Part shown: piece after piece, positions 36,401-46,146 of the stretch | How the letters are laid out: each line of letters begins with the position of its first letter | Numbering within the stretch: the stretch's first letter is position 1 | Origin: Streptomyces tuirus | GTDB lineage: Bacteria; Actinomycetota; Actinomycetes; Streptomycetales; Streptomycetaceae | Direction: 5' to 3' | DNA length: 64,000 bases | NCBI GenBank assembly: GCA_018195615.1 | Contig: JAGTPG010000002.1 | Coordinates: 6,503,501-6,567,500, forward strand | The notes under the pieces: model-generated | What the model was told of the DNA's origin: nothing | Database searches by the model: none | Seen by the model: only the letters and a program-made list of their open reading frames with translations | Position numbers and translations under genes: made by a program

Positions 36401-37339
36401 CTAGGCCAGCAACCCCGACGACTTCCAGAGCCGCCGCCCGACCCCGCGCAACACCCCTATGTCGTCGAGGAAGTCCGTCAGTCGCCTGGAGCCGCTCTGC
36501 ATGACCTCGCGGCGGTGGCCGCTGGCCCGTACCTGGGCGAGAGCCTCACGCTTGTCCAGGCCGACGTTCGTGTAGACCTCGGGATTCACGAACGCCACCG
36601 AGAAGACCCGGGCGAACTCCCCGGAGGTGATCCGGGTGAACTCCTGGGACCACTTGGGGGCCGTCACCATCTGGCGGCGCAGTTCCTCGCGGGCGTAGCG
36701 CACATGGCGGGCCTCCTCCACGACGTGGATGCGGGTGACGCCACGGATGAGGGGCTGGACCCGCTCGTCGGGGAAGGTCAGGCGCTGCATCCAGTCGAGG
36801 ACCTCCTCGCCGAGCAGGGTGGCCGTGAAGGAACCGGGCGTGGTGGAGATCGTCTTGAAGAGGCGGCCCAGGTGCTGGTGGACGCGGCTGACCGGGTACC
36901 AGGGCGTGCCGCCGTGGGATATCAGCCGGGCGAACATCTTGGAGTGGCGGCACTCGTCCTCGATCTCGGTGAGCGCGTAGCGCACGTGCGCGCTGGTCGC
37001 CGCCTTGTCGTAGATGTGGCGGACCAGCAGCTGCATGAGGATGATCTCGAACCAGATGCCGAGGGAGGCCAGGGCCGCCGCCTCGTGCTGGGAGAGCAGG
37101 ATCCGCTGTTCCTCGCTCATCCGCTTCCAGAGCGGGGTGTCGTAGAGCGACACCAGCTCGGGCGGCCAGAACCACTTGCCCTCCTCGAAGGGCGCGTCCC
37201 AGTCCAGTTCCTTGTCCGGGTCGAAGGAGTGCTTGGCGGAGGAGTCGAGCAGCCGCTGGGCCACCTGCTCCCGGTCCTTGAGCAGGCCCAGGGCATCGCG
37301 CAGGCCGTCGAGCGCGTCGGCTTCCGTCAGGGTCGTCAT
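36401..37339 (-). CDS. AurF-like diiron oxygenase
   Basis: A 312-residue helical protein of the AurF / p-aminobenzoate N-oxygenase family, whose characterised members oxidise amines with a carboxylate-bridged diiron centre. Iron-ligand motifs are present: EHEAAALASLGIWFE-type first helix (SQHEAAAL), EIEDECRHSKMF near residues 142-153 and HVVEEARHVRYAREEL near 212-227. No biosynthetic genes surround it, so its substrate cannot be guessed. ATG 37339 starts MTTLTEADAL. It belongs to the large group of orphan Streptomyces homologues. Confidence 0.82.
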   Translation of the reverse strand: MTTLTEADALDGLRDALGLLKDREQVAQRLLDSSAKHSFDPDKELDWDAPFEEGKWFWPPELVSLYDTPLWKRMSEEQRILLSQHEAAALASLGIWFEIILMQLLVRHIYDKAATSAHVRYALTEIEDECRHSKMFARLISHGGTPWYPVSRVHQHLGRLFKTISTTPGSFTATLLGEEVLDWMQRLTFPDERVQPLIRGVTRIHVVEEARHVRYAREELRRQMVTAPKWSQEFTRITSGEFARVFSVAFVNPEVYTNVGLDKREALAQVRASGHRREVMQSGSRRLTDFLDDIGVLRGVGRRLWKSSGLLA

Positions 37340-37477
37340 GGCTGCCCACCTCGTTGTGCACACGTCATCGTCCCCCCTTATGAGACTGCCTGTCAGTAAG
37401 CTCGTCAATCCCCTGTGCGTGACTTGCTGACCCGGCGTCTGTCAAGGGTGGGACCCCACCGCCACCAACCGCCGCTC

Positions 37478-37987
37478 CTAGACGGAACAGCCCAACCCGT
37501 CCGGTACCTCGCCGAGCAGCGGCGTCGCCCCCTGGGGCGGGAACGATGTGCGCAGGGTGAAGGCGTACGGGGTCGGGCCGTGGGTGCGGAGGTGGAGGAG
37601 GCGGGACTCCGCCTCGGCGACCGTGGGGCGGTGGCCCGCCGGGACCCACCAGAGCGCGACCATGGCCTCCTGGACGCGCTCGAACCACTCACGGCGCCGG
37701 GCGAGCATCTCCCGGTGCCTGCCCTGGTACATGAACGCGGTCAGGGCGTCGGTGTCGCGCCACACCGACATGTTGATGATGAGCCAGGAGTCACCGAAGA
37801 CCGGGATGTCCGTCGCGTCGCCGTTGTCGTCCTGCAGGCGCCAGACGAAGCCGTCGGCCGCGTCGGCGTCCGCGTTCACCGGTTCCAGGTTGTCGACGAA
37901 GTCCTTCAACCGCGGGGTGTCCAAGGGGGCCTTGAGGCGGGCGATGTTGACCTGGGCGAGCTCGTACGCGTTGGCAGGCTGAGTCAT
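37478..37987 (-). CDS. DUF3291 family protein
   Basis: A 169-residue soluble protein. It shows YELAQVNIARLKAPLD at the N-terminus, VWRLQDDNGDATDI and SVWRDTDALTAFMYQGRHREMLARRREWF in the middle, and LWWVPAGHRPTVAEAESRL toward the C-terminus. These are the conserved features of DUF3291, a ferredoxin-like monooxygenase-fold family of unknown activity. It is monocistronic by spacing. Confidence 0.88.
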   Translation of the reverse strand: MTQPANAYELAQVNIARLKAPLDTPRLKDFVDNLEPVNADADAADGFVWRLQDDNGDATDIPVFGDSWLIINMSVWRDTDALTAFMYQGRHREMLARRREWFERVQEAMVALWWVPAGHRPTVAEAESRLLHLRTHGPTPYAFTLRTSFPPQGATPLLGEVPDGLGCSV

Positions 37988-38031
37988 GACCGAACGGTAG
38001 GTCGGGAGTTCCCCGGGGCGGTAGCCCCGTC

Positions 38032-39507
38032 TCAGGAACCGGGCTGCTGTTCCCGGGAGTTGAGTACCGCCCTCATCACCTCCCGCGCGATCGGCGCCGC
38101 GGCACGGCCGCTGATGCCCCCGCGGTCCGCCCTCGCGTCCTCCAGGACCACCGCGACCGCCACCCGCGGTGCCAGGTCATGGTCACCCCGCGCCCAGGAG
38201 ACGAACCAGGCGTACGGCGTACCGGAGTTGCCGAGGCCGTGCTGGGCCGTGCCGGTCTTGCCGCCGACCTCGGCGCCCGGGATCGCCGCTCTGCGCCCCG
38301 TGCCGTTCCTGACCGCGTCCCGCATCAGCGCGCGCAGCCGTACCGCGGTCGAGGGGGACATGGTCTGGCGGGCCGGGCGGGGGCCGGCCGTCGCGAGGGC
38401 GCTGCCGCCCGGCCGGGTCGTCCGCTCCACCAGGTACGGCTCCCGCAGCTGACCGCCGTTCGCGACGGCCGCCGCGACCATCGCCATCTGCAGCGGTGTG
38501 GCGCGCGTGTTGTACTGGCCGATCGACGACAGCGCGAGCTGGGCCGGGTCGAGCGAGGCGTCGAAGGTGGACCGGGCCACCGAGAAGGGGATCCTCAGTT
38601 CGCCGTCGCCGAAGCCGAAGGCATGGGCCGTCTTCCTCATGTTCGCCGCGCCCACCTCCACGCCGAGCTTCGCGAACACCGTGTTGCAGGAGAACGTGAA
38701 GGCCTCCCGTACGGAGGCGTCCGCGCAGCCCTTCGACTCGTTCACCAGGCGCGTCCTCGTCCCGGGCAGGGTGTAGGGGTCCGGGGAGTCGGTCGGCCGG
38801 CCCAGGTTCCTGACCAGGCCGGCGTCCAGCGCGGCGGCGGCAGTGACGATCTTGAAGGTGGAGCCCGGCGGATACGTCTGCCGTACCGCCCGGTTGAGCA
38901 TCGGACGGTCCCGGTCGGCGTTCAGCCGCGCCCAGGCCCTGGACGCCGCGGCTCCGTTGCCGGACAGCGGCTGGGGGTCGTAGGACGGAGCGGAAACGAG
39001 GGCCAGGATCCGGCCGGTCGACGGGTCCATCGCCGCCACCGCGCCCTTGCGGCCGGAGAGCCCCCGGTACGCCGCCCGTTGCGCGGCCGGGTGGAGGGTC
39101 GTCACGACGTCGCCGCCCCGGTGCCGGGCCCGCGTGAAGTCGTTCCACAGCGGGAACGGAGCCAGCATCGGGTGGGTGCCGGACAGCACGTCGTCCTCGG
39201 CGTTCTCCAGGAGCGTCGTCCCGTACAGCTGGGAGGCGAAGCCGGTGACCGGCGCGTACAACGGGCCGTTCGTGTAGGTCCGTTCGTAGCGGAGGTGCTC
39301 GCCGGTGTCCTTCGAGCCGGTGACGGGCAGGCCGCCGACCAGGATGTCGCCGCGCGGCTGCTGGTAGCGGCCGATGTCCGCACGCCGGTTGGCGGGGTTG
39401 CGGTCGTACGCCGGGGCCTGCACGACCTGGACGCGGGCGGCGTTCAGCAGCAGGGCCACCAGCAGCAGGGCGCAGAAGAACCCGGCGTGCCGGATGTGCC
39501 GCGTCAC
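38032..39507 (-). CDS. Class B penicillin-binding protein (transpeptidase)
   Basis: A 491-residue membrane-anchored D,D-transpeptidase cross-linking peptidoglycan. There is one N-terminal helix (FFCALLLVALLLNAA). Active-site motifs are SxxK in PPGSTFKIV near residues 215-223, SxN in FSCNTVF near 270-276 and KTG in GGKTGTAQHG near 417-426. Start GTG 39507 overlaps the FtsW-like stop by 4 nt (GTGA), coupling the pair as in SEDS-PBP modules. Confidence 0.94.
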   Translation of the reverse strand: MTRHIRHAGFFCALLLVALLLNAARVQVVQAPAYDRNPANRRADIGRYQQPRGDILVGGLPVTGSKDTGEHLRYERTYTNGPLYAPVTGFASQLYGTTLLENAEDDVLSGTHPMLAPFPLWNDFTRARHRGGDVVTTLHPAAQRAAYRGLSGRKGAVAAMDPSTGRILALVSAPSYDPQPLSGNGAAASRAWARLNADRDRPMLNRAVRQTYPPGSTFKIVTAAAALDAGLVRNLGRPTDSPDPYTLPGTRTRLVNESKGCADASVREAFTFSCNTVFAKLGVEVGAANMRKTAHAFGFGDGELRIPFSVARSTFDASLDPAQLALSSIGQYNTRATPLQMAMVAAAVANGGQLREPYLVERTTRPGGSALATAGPRPARQTMSPSTAVRLRALMRDAVRNGTGRRAAIPGAEVGGKTGTAQHGLGNSGTPYAWFVSWARGDHDLAPRVAVAVVLEDARADRGGISGRAAAPIAREVMRAVLNSREQQPGS

Positions 39508-40868
39508 CGGGTGGCCTGCCCGTCGTACTGACGGCGGGCCGAGTCGCTCACCCGGACCAGCAGCGCCACGATCGCCCAGTTGGTCACCACCGACGAGCCG
39601 CCCTGTGCCAGGAACGGCATCGCCATGCCGGTCAGTGGGATCAGGCCGGTCACCCCGCCCGCGATCACGAACACCTGCAGCGCCACGAGCGAGGCGAGGC
39701 CGATCGCGAGCAGCCGGCCGAACGGCTCGCGCAGGGCGAGGCCGGCCCGGTAGCCGCGCTCCACCAGCAGACCGTAGAGGAGGAAGATCGCGGACAGGCC
39801 CGCGAAGCCGAGTTCCTCGCCCGCCGTGGCCAGGATGAAGTCCGACTTCACGGCGAAGCCGATGAGAACCGAGTGGCCGAGGCCCAGGCCCGTACCGAGG
39901 ACGCCCCCCTCCGCGAAGGCGAACAGCGACTGCGCGAGCTGGTTCGCGCCCTCGCCCGCCTCGATGGACGCGAACGGGTGCAGCCAGGTCTCGATCCTGC
40001 TGTGCACATGCGGCTCCAGCCGGCCCACGGCGGCCGCGCCCAGCGCGGCCAGCGACAGACCGACGGCGATCCATCCGGTGCGGCCGGTCGCGACGTAGAG
40101 GAGGACGACGAACAGGCCGAAGAAGAGGAGCGACGTGCCGAGGTCGCGTTCCAGGATCAGGACGCCGACGCTCACCAGCCAGACGGCGACGATCGGGCCG
40201 AGGACCCGCCCGGTGGGCAGCTGGAGCTTCCAGACACGGCGGCCTGTGTAGGCGAGGGCGTTGCGGTTCGCGGCCAGGTACGCGGCGAAGAACACCGCCA
40301 GCAGCACTTTCGCGAACTCGCCCGGCTGGATGGAGAACCCGGCGACCCGGATCCAGATGCGGGCGCCGTTCACCGCCGGGAACAGGATCGGCAGGGTGAG
40401 CAGCACGAGCGCGGTGACGACGCAGACGTACGTGTAGCGCTGGAGCACCCGGTGGTCGCGCAGCAGCAGGACGACCAGGATGAACAGCGCCACGCCCAGC
40501 GTCGACCAGACCAGTTGGGCCGGTGCCGCCCGGTCGCCCGGGGTCTCGAGGTCGAGCCGGTAGATGAGCACCAGGCCGAGCCCGTTGAGCAGCACGCCGA
40601 TCGGGAGGAGCAAGGGATCGGCGTACGGGGCTCGCAGGCGCACGGCCACATGTGCCAGCAGGGCGAGCACACAGAGCCCGGCGCCGTAACCGACGGCACC
40701 GGGCGGGAGGGTGCCGTGCTGGGCGAGGCCGACGGCGCAGTAGCCGTACACGGACAGCAGTACGGCCAGGACGATGAGGGCGAGTTCGACGCCACGGCGC
40801 CGGGGGAGGTGGCGGACGGCGGGCGCGGGTGGGTCCGCCGTCGCCACGGTGATTCCGGCCTTGCTCAT
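39504..40868 (-). CDS. FtsW/RodA/SpoVE (SEDS) glycosyltransferase
   Basis: A 454-residue membrane protein with about ten hydrophobic helices. SEDS proteins polymerise lipid II into glycan strands. The family regions GFSIQPGEFAKVLLAVFFAAYLA near residues 174-196 and GMAMPFLAQGGSSVVTNWAIVALL near 418-441 are clear. It is paired with a class B transpeptidase downstream. Streptomyces carry several such pairs for division and sporulation; this one is not assignable to a process from sequence. Confidence 0.94.
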   Translation of the reverse strand: MSKAGITVATADPPAPAVRHLPRRRGVELALIVLAVLLSVYGYCAVGLAQHGTLPPGAVGYGAGLCVLALLAHVAVRLRAPYADPLLLPIGVLLNGLGLVLIYRLDLETPGDRAAPAQLVWSTLGVALFILVVLLLRDHRVLQRYTYVCVVTALVLLTLPILFPAVNGARIWIRVAGFSIQPGEFAKVLLAVFFAAYLAANRNALAYTGRRVWKLQLPTGRVLGPIVAVWLVSVGVLILERDLGTSLLFFGLFVVLLYVATGRTGWIAVGLSLAALGAAAVGRLEPHVHSRIETWLHPFASIEAGEGANQLAQSLFAFAEGGVLGTGLGLGHSVLIGFAVKSDFILATAGEELGFAGLSAIFLLYGLLVERGYRAGLALREPFGRLLAIGLASLVALQVFVIAGGVTGLIPLTGMAMPFLAQGGSSVVTNWAIVALLVRVSDSARRQYDGQATR

Positions 40869-40920
40869 GTCCGGAATCTACCTAAATGCGGCGTGTGGTG
40901 TGCCTCGGCCTGGCCGAGTG

Positions 40921-41379
40921 TCAGCACCGGCGTGGCTTGCGGTCGATGGGGTCGATGAAGCGGCCCGAGCCCCAGGCCCAGGTGCCGTCCGTGAGGAGGT
41001 ACCAGGTGGGATCGCCCTGTACGCGCTCGCCTTCCCACTTGCAGAAGATGTGGACGACGTCGCCCCGGTGCGCGAAACGGATGATCTGCGAGCCGCGGTT
41101 GGGCGCGCTGCGCAGTGCCAGGGTGTTCGCCGTGACGACGCCCCTGGTGGTGCGCGGGTCGTGGTGGTGATCGCCGTTGCCGCCCGTATTGCCGTTGCCG
41201 CCCGAGTTCCAGTCGTTGTTCCCGTCTCCGCCCGAGTTCCAGTCGTTTCCGGCGGACTGGTCGCCCCCTGCGCCCCAGTCGTCGTCCGCGACGGCGGGGG
41301 TGACGGCTGCCGCGACCGCGAGGACGCTGGCGGCGGCAGCTATGGAGAGGCGGCTGGTGAGTGAGGAGCGCAGGGACAT
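40921..41379 (-). CDS. Secreted SH3-type protein
   Basis: A 152-residue exported protein. Signal peptide residues 1-31 (LSIAAAASVLAVAAAVTPAVA), a Gly/Asn/Asp-rich linker with NDWNSGG repeats, and a bacterial SH3-like domain (TLALRSAPNRGSQIIRF, GDVVHIFCKWEGE, WYLLTDGTWAWGSGRFI). Likely a cell-wall ligand. GGAGGTACCCC precedes the ATG. A cysteine pair, including the C-terminal Cys, may form a disulfide. Confidence 0.85.
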   Translation of the reverse strand: MSLRSSLTSRLSIAAAASVLAVAAAVTPAVADDDWGAGGDQSAGNDWNSGGDGNNDWNSGGNGNTGGNGDHHHDPRTTRGVVTANTLALRSAPNRGSQIIRFAHRGDVVHIFCKWEGERVQGDPTWYLLTDGTWAWGSGRFIDPIDRKPRRC

Positions 41380-41490
41380 GGGGTACCTCCATGTGGAGCA
41401 GAGGGTGTCAAAGCTGACTAACCGCCACATTAGGAGCGCCCGATGCCCCCCGCCCGCCACACTGGGCCATAGGGGGAGCGCCCCGGCTCC

Positions 41491-42744
41491 TCACTCCGCG
41501 GCCACTCTCAACGTCGCCACCGCCCCGCCGTCCACCGCGTTCGAGAACTCCAGCCGCGCCCCCAGCACCTCGGCCTGTCCCAACGCGATGGTCAGCCCCA
41601 GACCATGCCCCTTCGTGCCCCCCTCCGTACGGAACCGCTGCGGCCCGTGTGCCACCAGGTACTCCGGAAAACCGTCCCCGTGATCGCGAACGGTGACCAC
41701 CGGCCCGTCCACGGTCACCACGACCGGCCCCCGCCCGTGTTTGTGCGCGTTCGCCACGAGGTTCCCCAGCACCCGCTCCAACCGCCGCCGATCCGTCTCC
41801 ACGCGCACGTCCCGTACGACCCTGACCTCCGTGCCGTTCCCCGCGCCGCGCGCCACCCGCTCGGCCAGCAGCCCCAACTGCTCGGTGTCCAGCTCCAGCC
41901 GCTCCCCTCCGGTGTCCAGCCGGGAGATCTCCAGCAGGTCCTCCGTGAGGGTGCGCAGCGCCGCGACCCGGTCCCGCACCAGCTCCGTCGGGCGGCCCGG
42001 CGGCAGCAGTTCGGCCGCCGCGTGCAGCCCGGTCAGTGGGGTGCGCAGCTCGTGCGCCACGTCCGCGGTGAACCGCTGCTCGGCGAGCAGCTTGCTCTGC
42101 AACGACGACGCCATGGAGTCCAGCGCCGCGGCGACAGCGGCCACCTCGTCCTGCGGGCGCGCCGGGTCCTTCGTGCCCGGGCCCGTGCGGTTGTCGTTCA
42201 CGCGTGCGTCCAGGTCGCCCGCGCTGATCCGCCGGGCCACCAGCGCCGTGGTGTGCAGCCGCCGTGTCACCCGTGTCACCGCGAACGCGCCGACCAGCAG
42301 TGTCGCCCCGATCGCCAGCCCCGACGACCAGAGGATCGCCCGGTCCAGGCCCTCGATGGTGCGCGCCTGCTGGGAGTAGTCGACCGCCACCGCCAGGGCC
42401 CGGTCGCCGTCTGCCGGACCCGCCGCCCACATCGTGGGGCGTCCCGCGAGGTCGGCGACCATCGTCCCGCGGTCCCCGGCGACGGCCAGTTCCCGCAGCT
42501 GCCGGGGCAGACCCGGGGGATCCAGCCCGGCGCCCCACCTGAGCGGGTCCCCGGCCTCGTACCGCTCCGTCGTCATCGCCAGCCGCTGCAGCGCCTGGTC
42601 GCGGGCCTGGCCGACGGTCTGGTTGGTCACCTGCACATGCACCAGGACGCCGAGGAGGGCGGCCAGGGCGCAGCACATCACCGTGATGAAGGCGGCGGCC
42701 TTCGCGGCGAGCGTCCCGGACCACTGAGGGAGGGCGGGTCTCAT
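41491..42744 (-). CDS. Sensor histidine kinase paired with a lipoprotein
   Basis: A 417-residue kinase. Helix 1 (AAAFITVMCCALAALLGVLV), an extracellular domain of about 100 residues, helix 2 (ILWSSGLAIGATLLVGAF), HAMP, then DHp with AHELRTPLTGLHAAAELL and the ATPase boxes NLVANAHKHG, RDHGDGFP and GHGLGLTIAL. The start overlaps the lipoprotein stop (ATGA). No response regulator gene is adjacent, so its partner lies elsewhere. Confidence 0.9.
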   Translation of the reverse strand: MRPALPQWSGTLAAKAAAFITVMCCALAALLGVLVHVQVTNQTVGQARDQALQRLAMTTERYEAGDPLRWGAGLDPPGLPRQLRELAVAGDRGTMVADLAGRPTMWAAGPADGDRALAVAVDYSQQARTIEGLDRAILWSSGLAIGATLLVGAFAVTRVTRRLHTTALVARRISAGDLDARVNDNRTGPGTKDPARPQDEVAAVAAALDSMASSLQSKLLAEQRFTADVAHELRTPLTGLHAAAELLPPGRPTELVRDRVAALRTLTEDLLEISRLDTGGERLELDTEQLGLLAERVARGAGNGTEVRVVRDVRVETDRRRLERVLGNLVANAHKHGRGPVVVTVDGPVVTVRDHGDGFPEYLVAHGPQRFRTEGGTKGHGLGLTIALGQAEVLGARLEFSNAVDGGAVATLRVAAE

Positions 42745-43508
42745 CCGGTGCTCGCCGCGGGGGAGGCCGAGCGGGAGGCGGAGGGCGGGTCGGAGGGGTG
42801 GTGGGAGTGCTTCCGCGGGCCGGTGCGCAGCATCTCGTCGTGGGTGAGGAGCATGGCCCGCTGGTCCCGGTCCCAGGTCCACTGGAGGCGGTACTCGTAG
42901 CCCGCGACCTCGGACGGCGAGCGGATGACGAGGGAGCGCCCGGCCAGCTCGACGCCGCTCAGCGCGTCCTCCCACGCCATGACCTGCATGAGCCGGTGCC
43001 GGTCGACGGTGTAGACGCGCACCGCGGTGGTCTTGCCGGGCAGCAGCGGGAAGCCCAGCGTCAGATCGTCGCGCCCGTCGCCGGTGAGGTCCCGGTAGTA
43101 CGGCCTGAGGACCGGGCACCGTCCGTGCCCGGGGCCCTTGCCGCAGTCGGCCATCCGGCGGGCCGTGTCGCGGTAGGGCGCCTTGGCGCCGTCGTAGTCG
43201 CCCCGGTGCGCGGCGATCTCGGCCCGGACGATCCCGACCGGGTCCACACCGCGGATGTCGTCGTCGCGGGGGACGGTGACGCCCTTGACCACCTCGGTGT
43301 TCACCTCGCCGATCTCGAAAGCGGGACTGGACGCCGGTGTGAGCTCCGGCCAGAGCCGGGCCGGACCGGCCGCCGTCGGGGTCGCGCCGGCGCCCTCGAG
43401 CCCGCCGGCGTCCCCGCAGCCGGCGGCGGTGGCCAGCAGGAGGGCGAGGGCGGCGGCGCGGCGGGCGGCGGCGCGGCGGGCGGCTCTTCCGGGGCGGCGG
43501 GCGGGCAC
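42741..43508 (-). CDS. Lipoprotein upstream of the histidine kinase
   Basis: A 255-residue exported lipoprotein. An Arg-rich n-region is followed by ALALLLATAAGC with the lipobox Cys near residue 31. The body has an EF-hand-like DLTGDGRDDLTLG near 142-154 and a Ser/Pro-rich tail. It may be the sensory or modulatory partner of the kinase translated directly behind it (inference from the 4-nt overlap). Start is GTG 43508. Confidence 0.82.
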   Translation of the reverse strand: MPARRPGRAARRAAARRAAALALLLATAAGCGDAGGLEGAGATPTAAGPARLWPELTPASSPAFEIGEVNTEVVKGVTVPRDDDIRGVDPVGIVRAEIAAHRGDYDGAKAPYRDTARRMADCGKGPGHGRCPVLRPYYRDLTGDGRDDLTLGFPLLPGKTTAVRVYTVDRHRLMQVMAWEDALSGVELAGRSLVIRSPSEVAGYEYRLQWTWDRDQRAMLLTHDEMLRTGPRKHSHHPSDPPSASRSASPAASTG

Positions 43509-43617
43509 TGGACTCCTGCGGTTCGAGGGTGATCACGCGACGCGGACCGACCGTCGGCCCCGTACACCTTATTCGCGGGCACGTCCGATTTGCGCGCGCG
43601 GGAGGCCGTTCGCCGCA

Positions 43618-44119
43618 CTACTCGGTGAGCTCCTCCAGCAGCCTGGCCGTGGCCAGCCCGGCCGCAGGTACTCGACGAACAGCTCATTGTGCAGCGCCCA
43701 GGGCGAGCGGCGGGACCGGATCAGCCTGATCGCCTCGTCGGCGGAGCTGCCCCGGCGTATCAGCGCGTGCGCGACGACGAGGCCGGAGCGGTTGTACCCG
43801 TGGTAACAGCGGACGAGGACCTTGCGGCCCTCGTCCAGCGCCTCGCACGCGGCCTCGGCCAGCCGGATCACCCCGGCGAGCTGCGTCCCGTCGAGCGGTC
43901 CGTCGGGATGGGCCACACGTGGTGGGCGACGCCCGGATCGGGCCCGTGTCCCGGCAGCCGCAGCAGCGTCTGCACGAGATCGAACTCGTCCCGTACGACG
44001 GCGAACGCCAGGTTGCCCAAGGTGGCCGCGTATTCGTGGCCGCCCATCCACAACCCGGGGACGACCTCGTTCCACGGGCTCTCCGGAGCCGGCACATCGG
44101 GTTTCCTGCGGGTACGCAA
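43618..44119 (-). pseudogene. Dual-specificity / tyrosine protein phosphatase, two one-base frameshifts
   Basis: About 167 residues after correction. The active-site loop is VRCYHGYNRSGLVVA (C-x5-R). The start is TTG 44119 after GGGAGGCGCCG, reading RTRRKPDVPAPESPWNEVVPGLWMGGHEY. One missing base at 43905-43907 separates VWPIP from DGPLDGTQL, and another at 43662-43663 near the C-terminus changes the end to RAGLATARLLEELTE. With both, the gene reads as an intact small phosphatase. Sequencing error is the likeliest cause. Confidence 0.8.
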
Positions 44120-44218
44120 CGGCGCCTCCCCACCATCACCGCCCAACTCCTTCCAAAGGTAACCGGGTTCTTGCCCCCGCAGCACCCCGCCTGTTCCCAT
44201 GGTCTGGGGTGATGGTGC

Positions 44219-45020
44219 ATGGACGGACTGCGCGTCATACCGACCTGGCGGCACGGCCAGGAGCGGCTGTACGTCTGCCTCCCGGACGGCAGGAACATCG
44301 CCTGGTACGACCGTGAGGCGGCCCGGGTCAACCTGCTCGGCGAGGACCGCGAGGACGATGTGCTCCGGGCCCTCGGGCCCTTCATCACCGGCCCGGTGGC
44401 GGTGGGGCCGCCCCCGTACCGACCCCGCCGAGCTCGCCCGGCTCGCCCTGCACCCCGACGACGACCTGGCCCCCAACCGCCCAGGCGAGGCCCTCCTCGT
44501 CGCCCTCGACCGCGATCCCGGACCGGCCCGCCGGCTGCGCCCCGACCCGCGCCGGCGGGCCCTGGCGGCCGAGCAGAGCGTCGGGGACGCCCTGGACGCC
44601 CTGGACAGCGCCGGCTGGCACACCCTGCACTCCGTCCCGCTCCCCGGCGGCAGCCGCATCCACCACCTGCTGATCGGCCCCGGCGGACTGTTCGCCCTGC
44701 ACACCCTGTACGCGCGCAAGCAGCGGGTGACGGTCACCGACCCCGTGGTCACCCTGGGCCGCCGCGAGACGAACCCCCTGCTGCGCCGCCTCCGCACCCA
44801 CGCCGACCGCGCCTCGCACGCCCTGACGGCGGAGGTCCGCCCCGTACTCGTCCTGGTGGAACCCGCGGCCCTGTCGGTCCCCACCCACCCACGCGAGGTC
44901 CGCGTCCTGACCGACACGGACGTGCCGGCCCTGGCCAGACCGGGGGGTGTCCTGAAACCGGCGGACGTGGAGGCACTGCACGCGATGGCACGGGACCGGA
45001 ACACGTGGACGCGGGTGTGA
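44219..45020 (+). pseudogene. NERD (nuclease-related) domain protein, one-base frameshift
   Basis: About 266 residues after correction. It starts MDGLRVIPTWRHGQERLYVCLPDGRN. The run CCCCC at 44411-44415 needs one base fewer to continue into TDPAELARLALHPDDD. The C-terminal half is NERD-like: AEQSVGDALDALDSAGW (conserved E), RIHHLLIGPGGLFALHTLYARKQRV and RPVLVLVEP. NERD domains resemble nuclease folds, but activity is unproven for this type. This is the only apparent insertion among the frame errors. Confidence 0.72.
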
Positions 45021-45203
45021 GGGCGGGCACGCGCTGACGGATCGGGACCATGCCCTGTCGTTCGGATCGGCCCGGCCGTGAGTGCCGACGCGATGGAGCC
45101 CCGCTCGAGCGGAGTCGAGGGCTCGGGGAGTCGGCGACCGACGACAACGTGGCAGATGTGCGGGCCAGGCCCCGCGACGCCGGGATGATCCGAACGACAG
45201 GAC

Positions 45204-46083
45204 CTACGGCAGCCGTCCCGCCCGTCCCGGATCGAGCAGCGGGGCGAGCAGATCACCGTAGTCCTGCACCCGGGGCGCGATGTCCGTCGCCCGGAAGTCC
45301 AGGCGGCCGGGTGAGCCGCACTCCTCGACCTCCTCCCAGGTCACGGGGCCGAGACGGTCGGTTCGGGGCGGGCCCGGAGGGTGTAGGGGGTCGCCGTGGT
45401 CTTGCGCGCGGCGTTCTGGCTCCAGTCGACGAAGACCTTCCCCGGCCGCAGGCTCCTGGTCATCCGGTGCAGCGCGAGCCGCGGCATGGCCTTCTCCGCC
45501 TCGACGGCCAGATCCTTGGCGTACTCGGACACCCGCTCGGAGGAAGCCCGCGCACGGCGGCGAGCAGATGCAGCCCCTTCGAGCCGGAGGTCTTGGCGTA
45601 CGCCTCGATGCCGTCCCGACCGAGCCGCTCCCGCAGCCACAGCGCGACCTCGCAGCACTGCACGATGCTCGCGGGTGCCCCCGGATCGAGGTCGAAGACG
45701 ATCCGGTCGGCCTCGTCCGGAGTGCCGACGAGCCACTGGTGGGTGTGGAACTCGGTCACCAGGTTCGCCGACCACATCAGGCTCGGCAGGTCCTGCACCA
45801 GCACCATCCGCGAGGGTCCCTCGACCCGCGGTACCTCGGCCGTGGTGACCCACTCGGGTGTACCCGGCGGCACGTTCTTCGTGAAGAACACCTGGCCGTC
45901 CGGCCCGTCCGGGTACCGCAGGAAGGACACCGCCCGGTCGCGCAGATGGGGCAGCAGGACCTCGGCGACGGTCGCGTAGTAGTGCAGGACCTCGCCCTTG
46001 GTGAAGCCGGTGGCGGGATACAGCACCTTCTCCAGATTGCTCAGCGCGAGCCGTCGCCCCTCCACCTCTGTGATAGGCGCCAT
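45204..46083 (-). pseudogene. LigD-type NHEJ polymerase domain, two one-base frameshifts
   Basis: About 293 residues after correction. It is a stand-alone primase-polymerase domain of LigD used in non-homologous end joining. Visible: LEKVLYPATGFTKGEVLHYY, FTKNVPPGTPEWV, IVFDLDPG near residues 122-129 with the catalytic Asp pair, and TSGSKGLHL. Missing bases at 45547-45549 and 45345-45348 break the C-terminal half, which otherwise ends DYGDLLAPLLDPGRAGRLP. Divergent from ku, 63 bp apart. No ligase or nuclease domain is present in the frame. Confidence 0.85.
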
Positions 46084-46146
46084 ACGATAAGAATCCCACG
46101 CAAACCATGACGAACACTCCCGACAGTGACCGGAAGGGTGCTGCAC

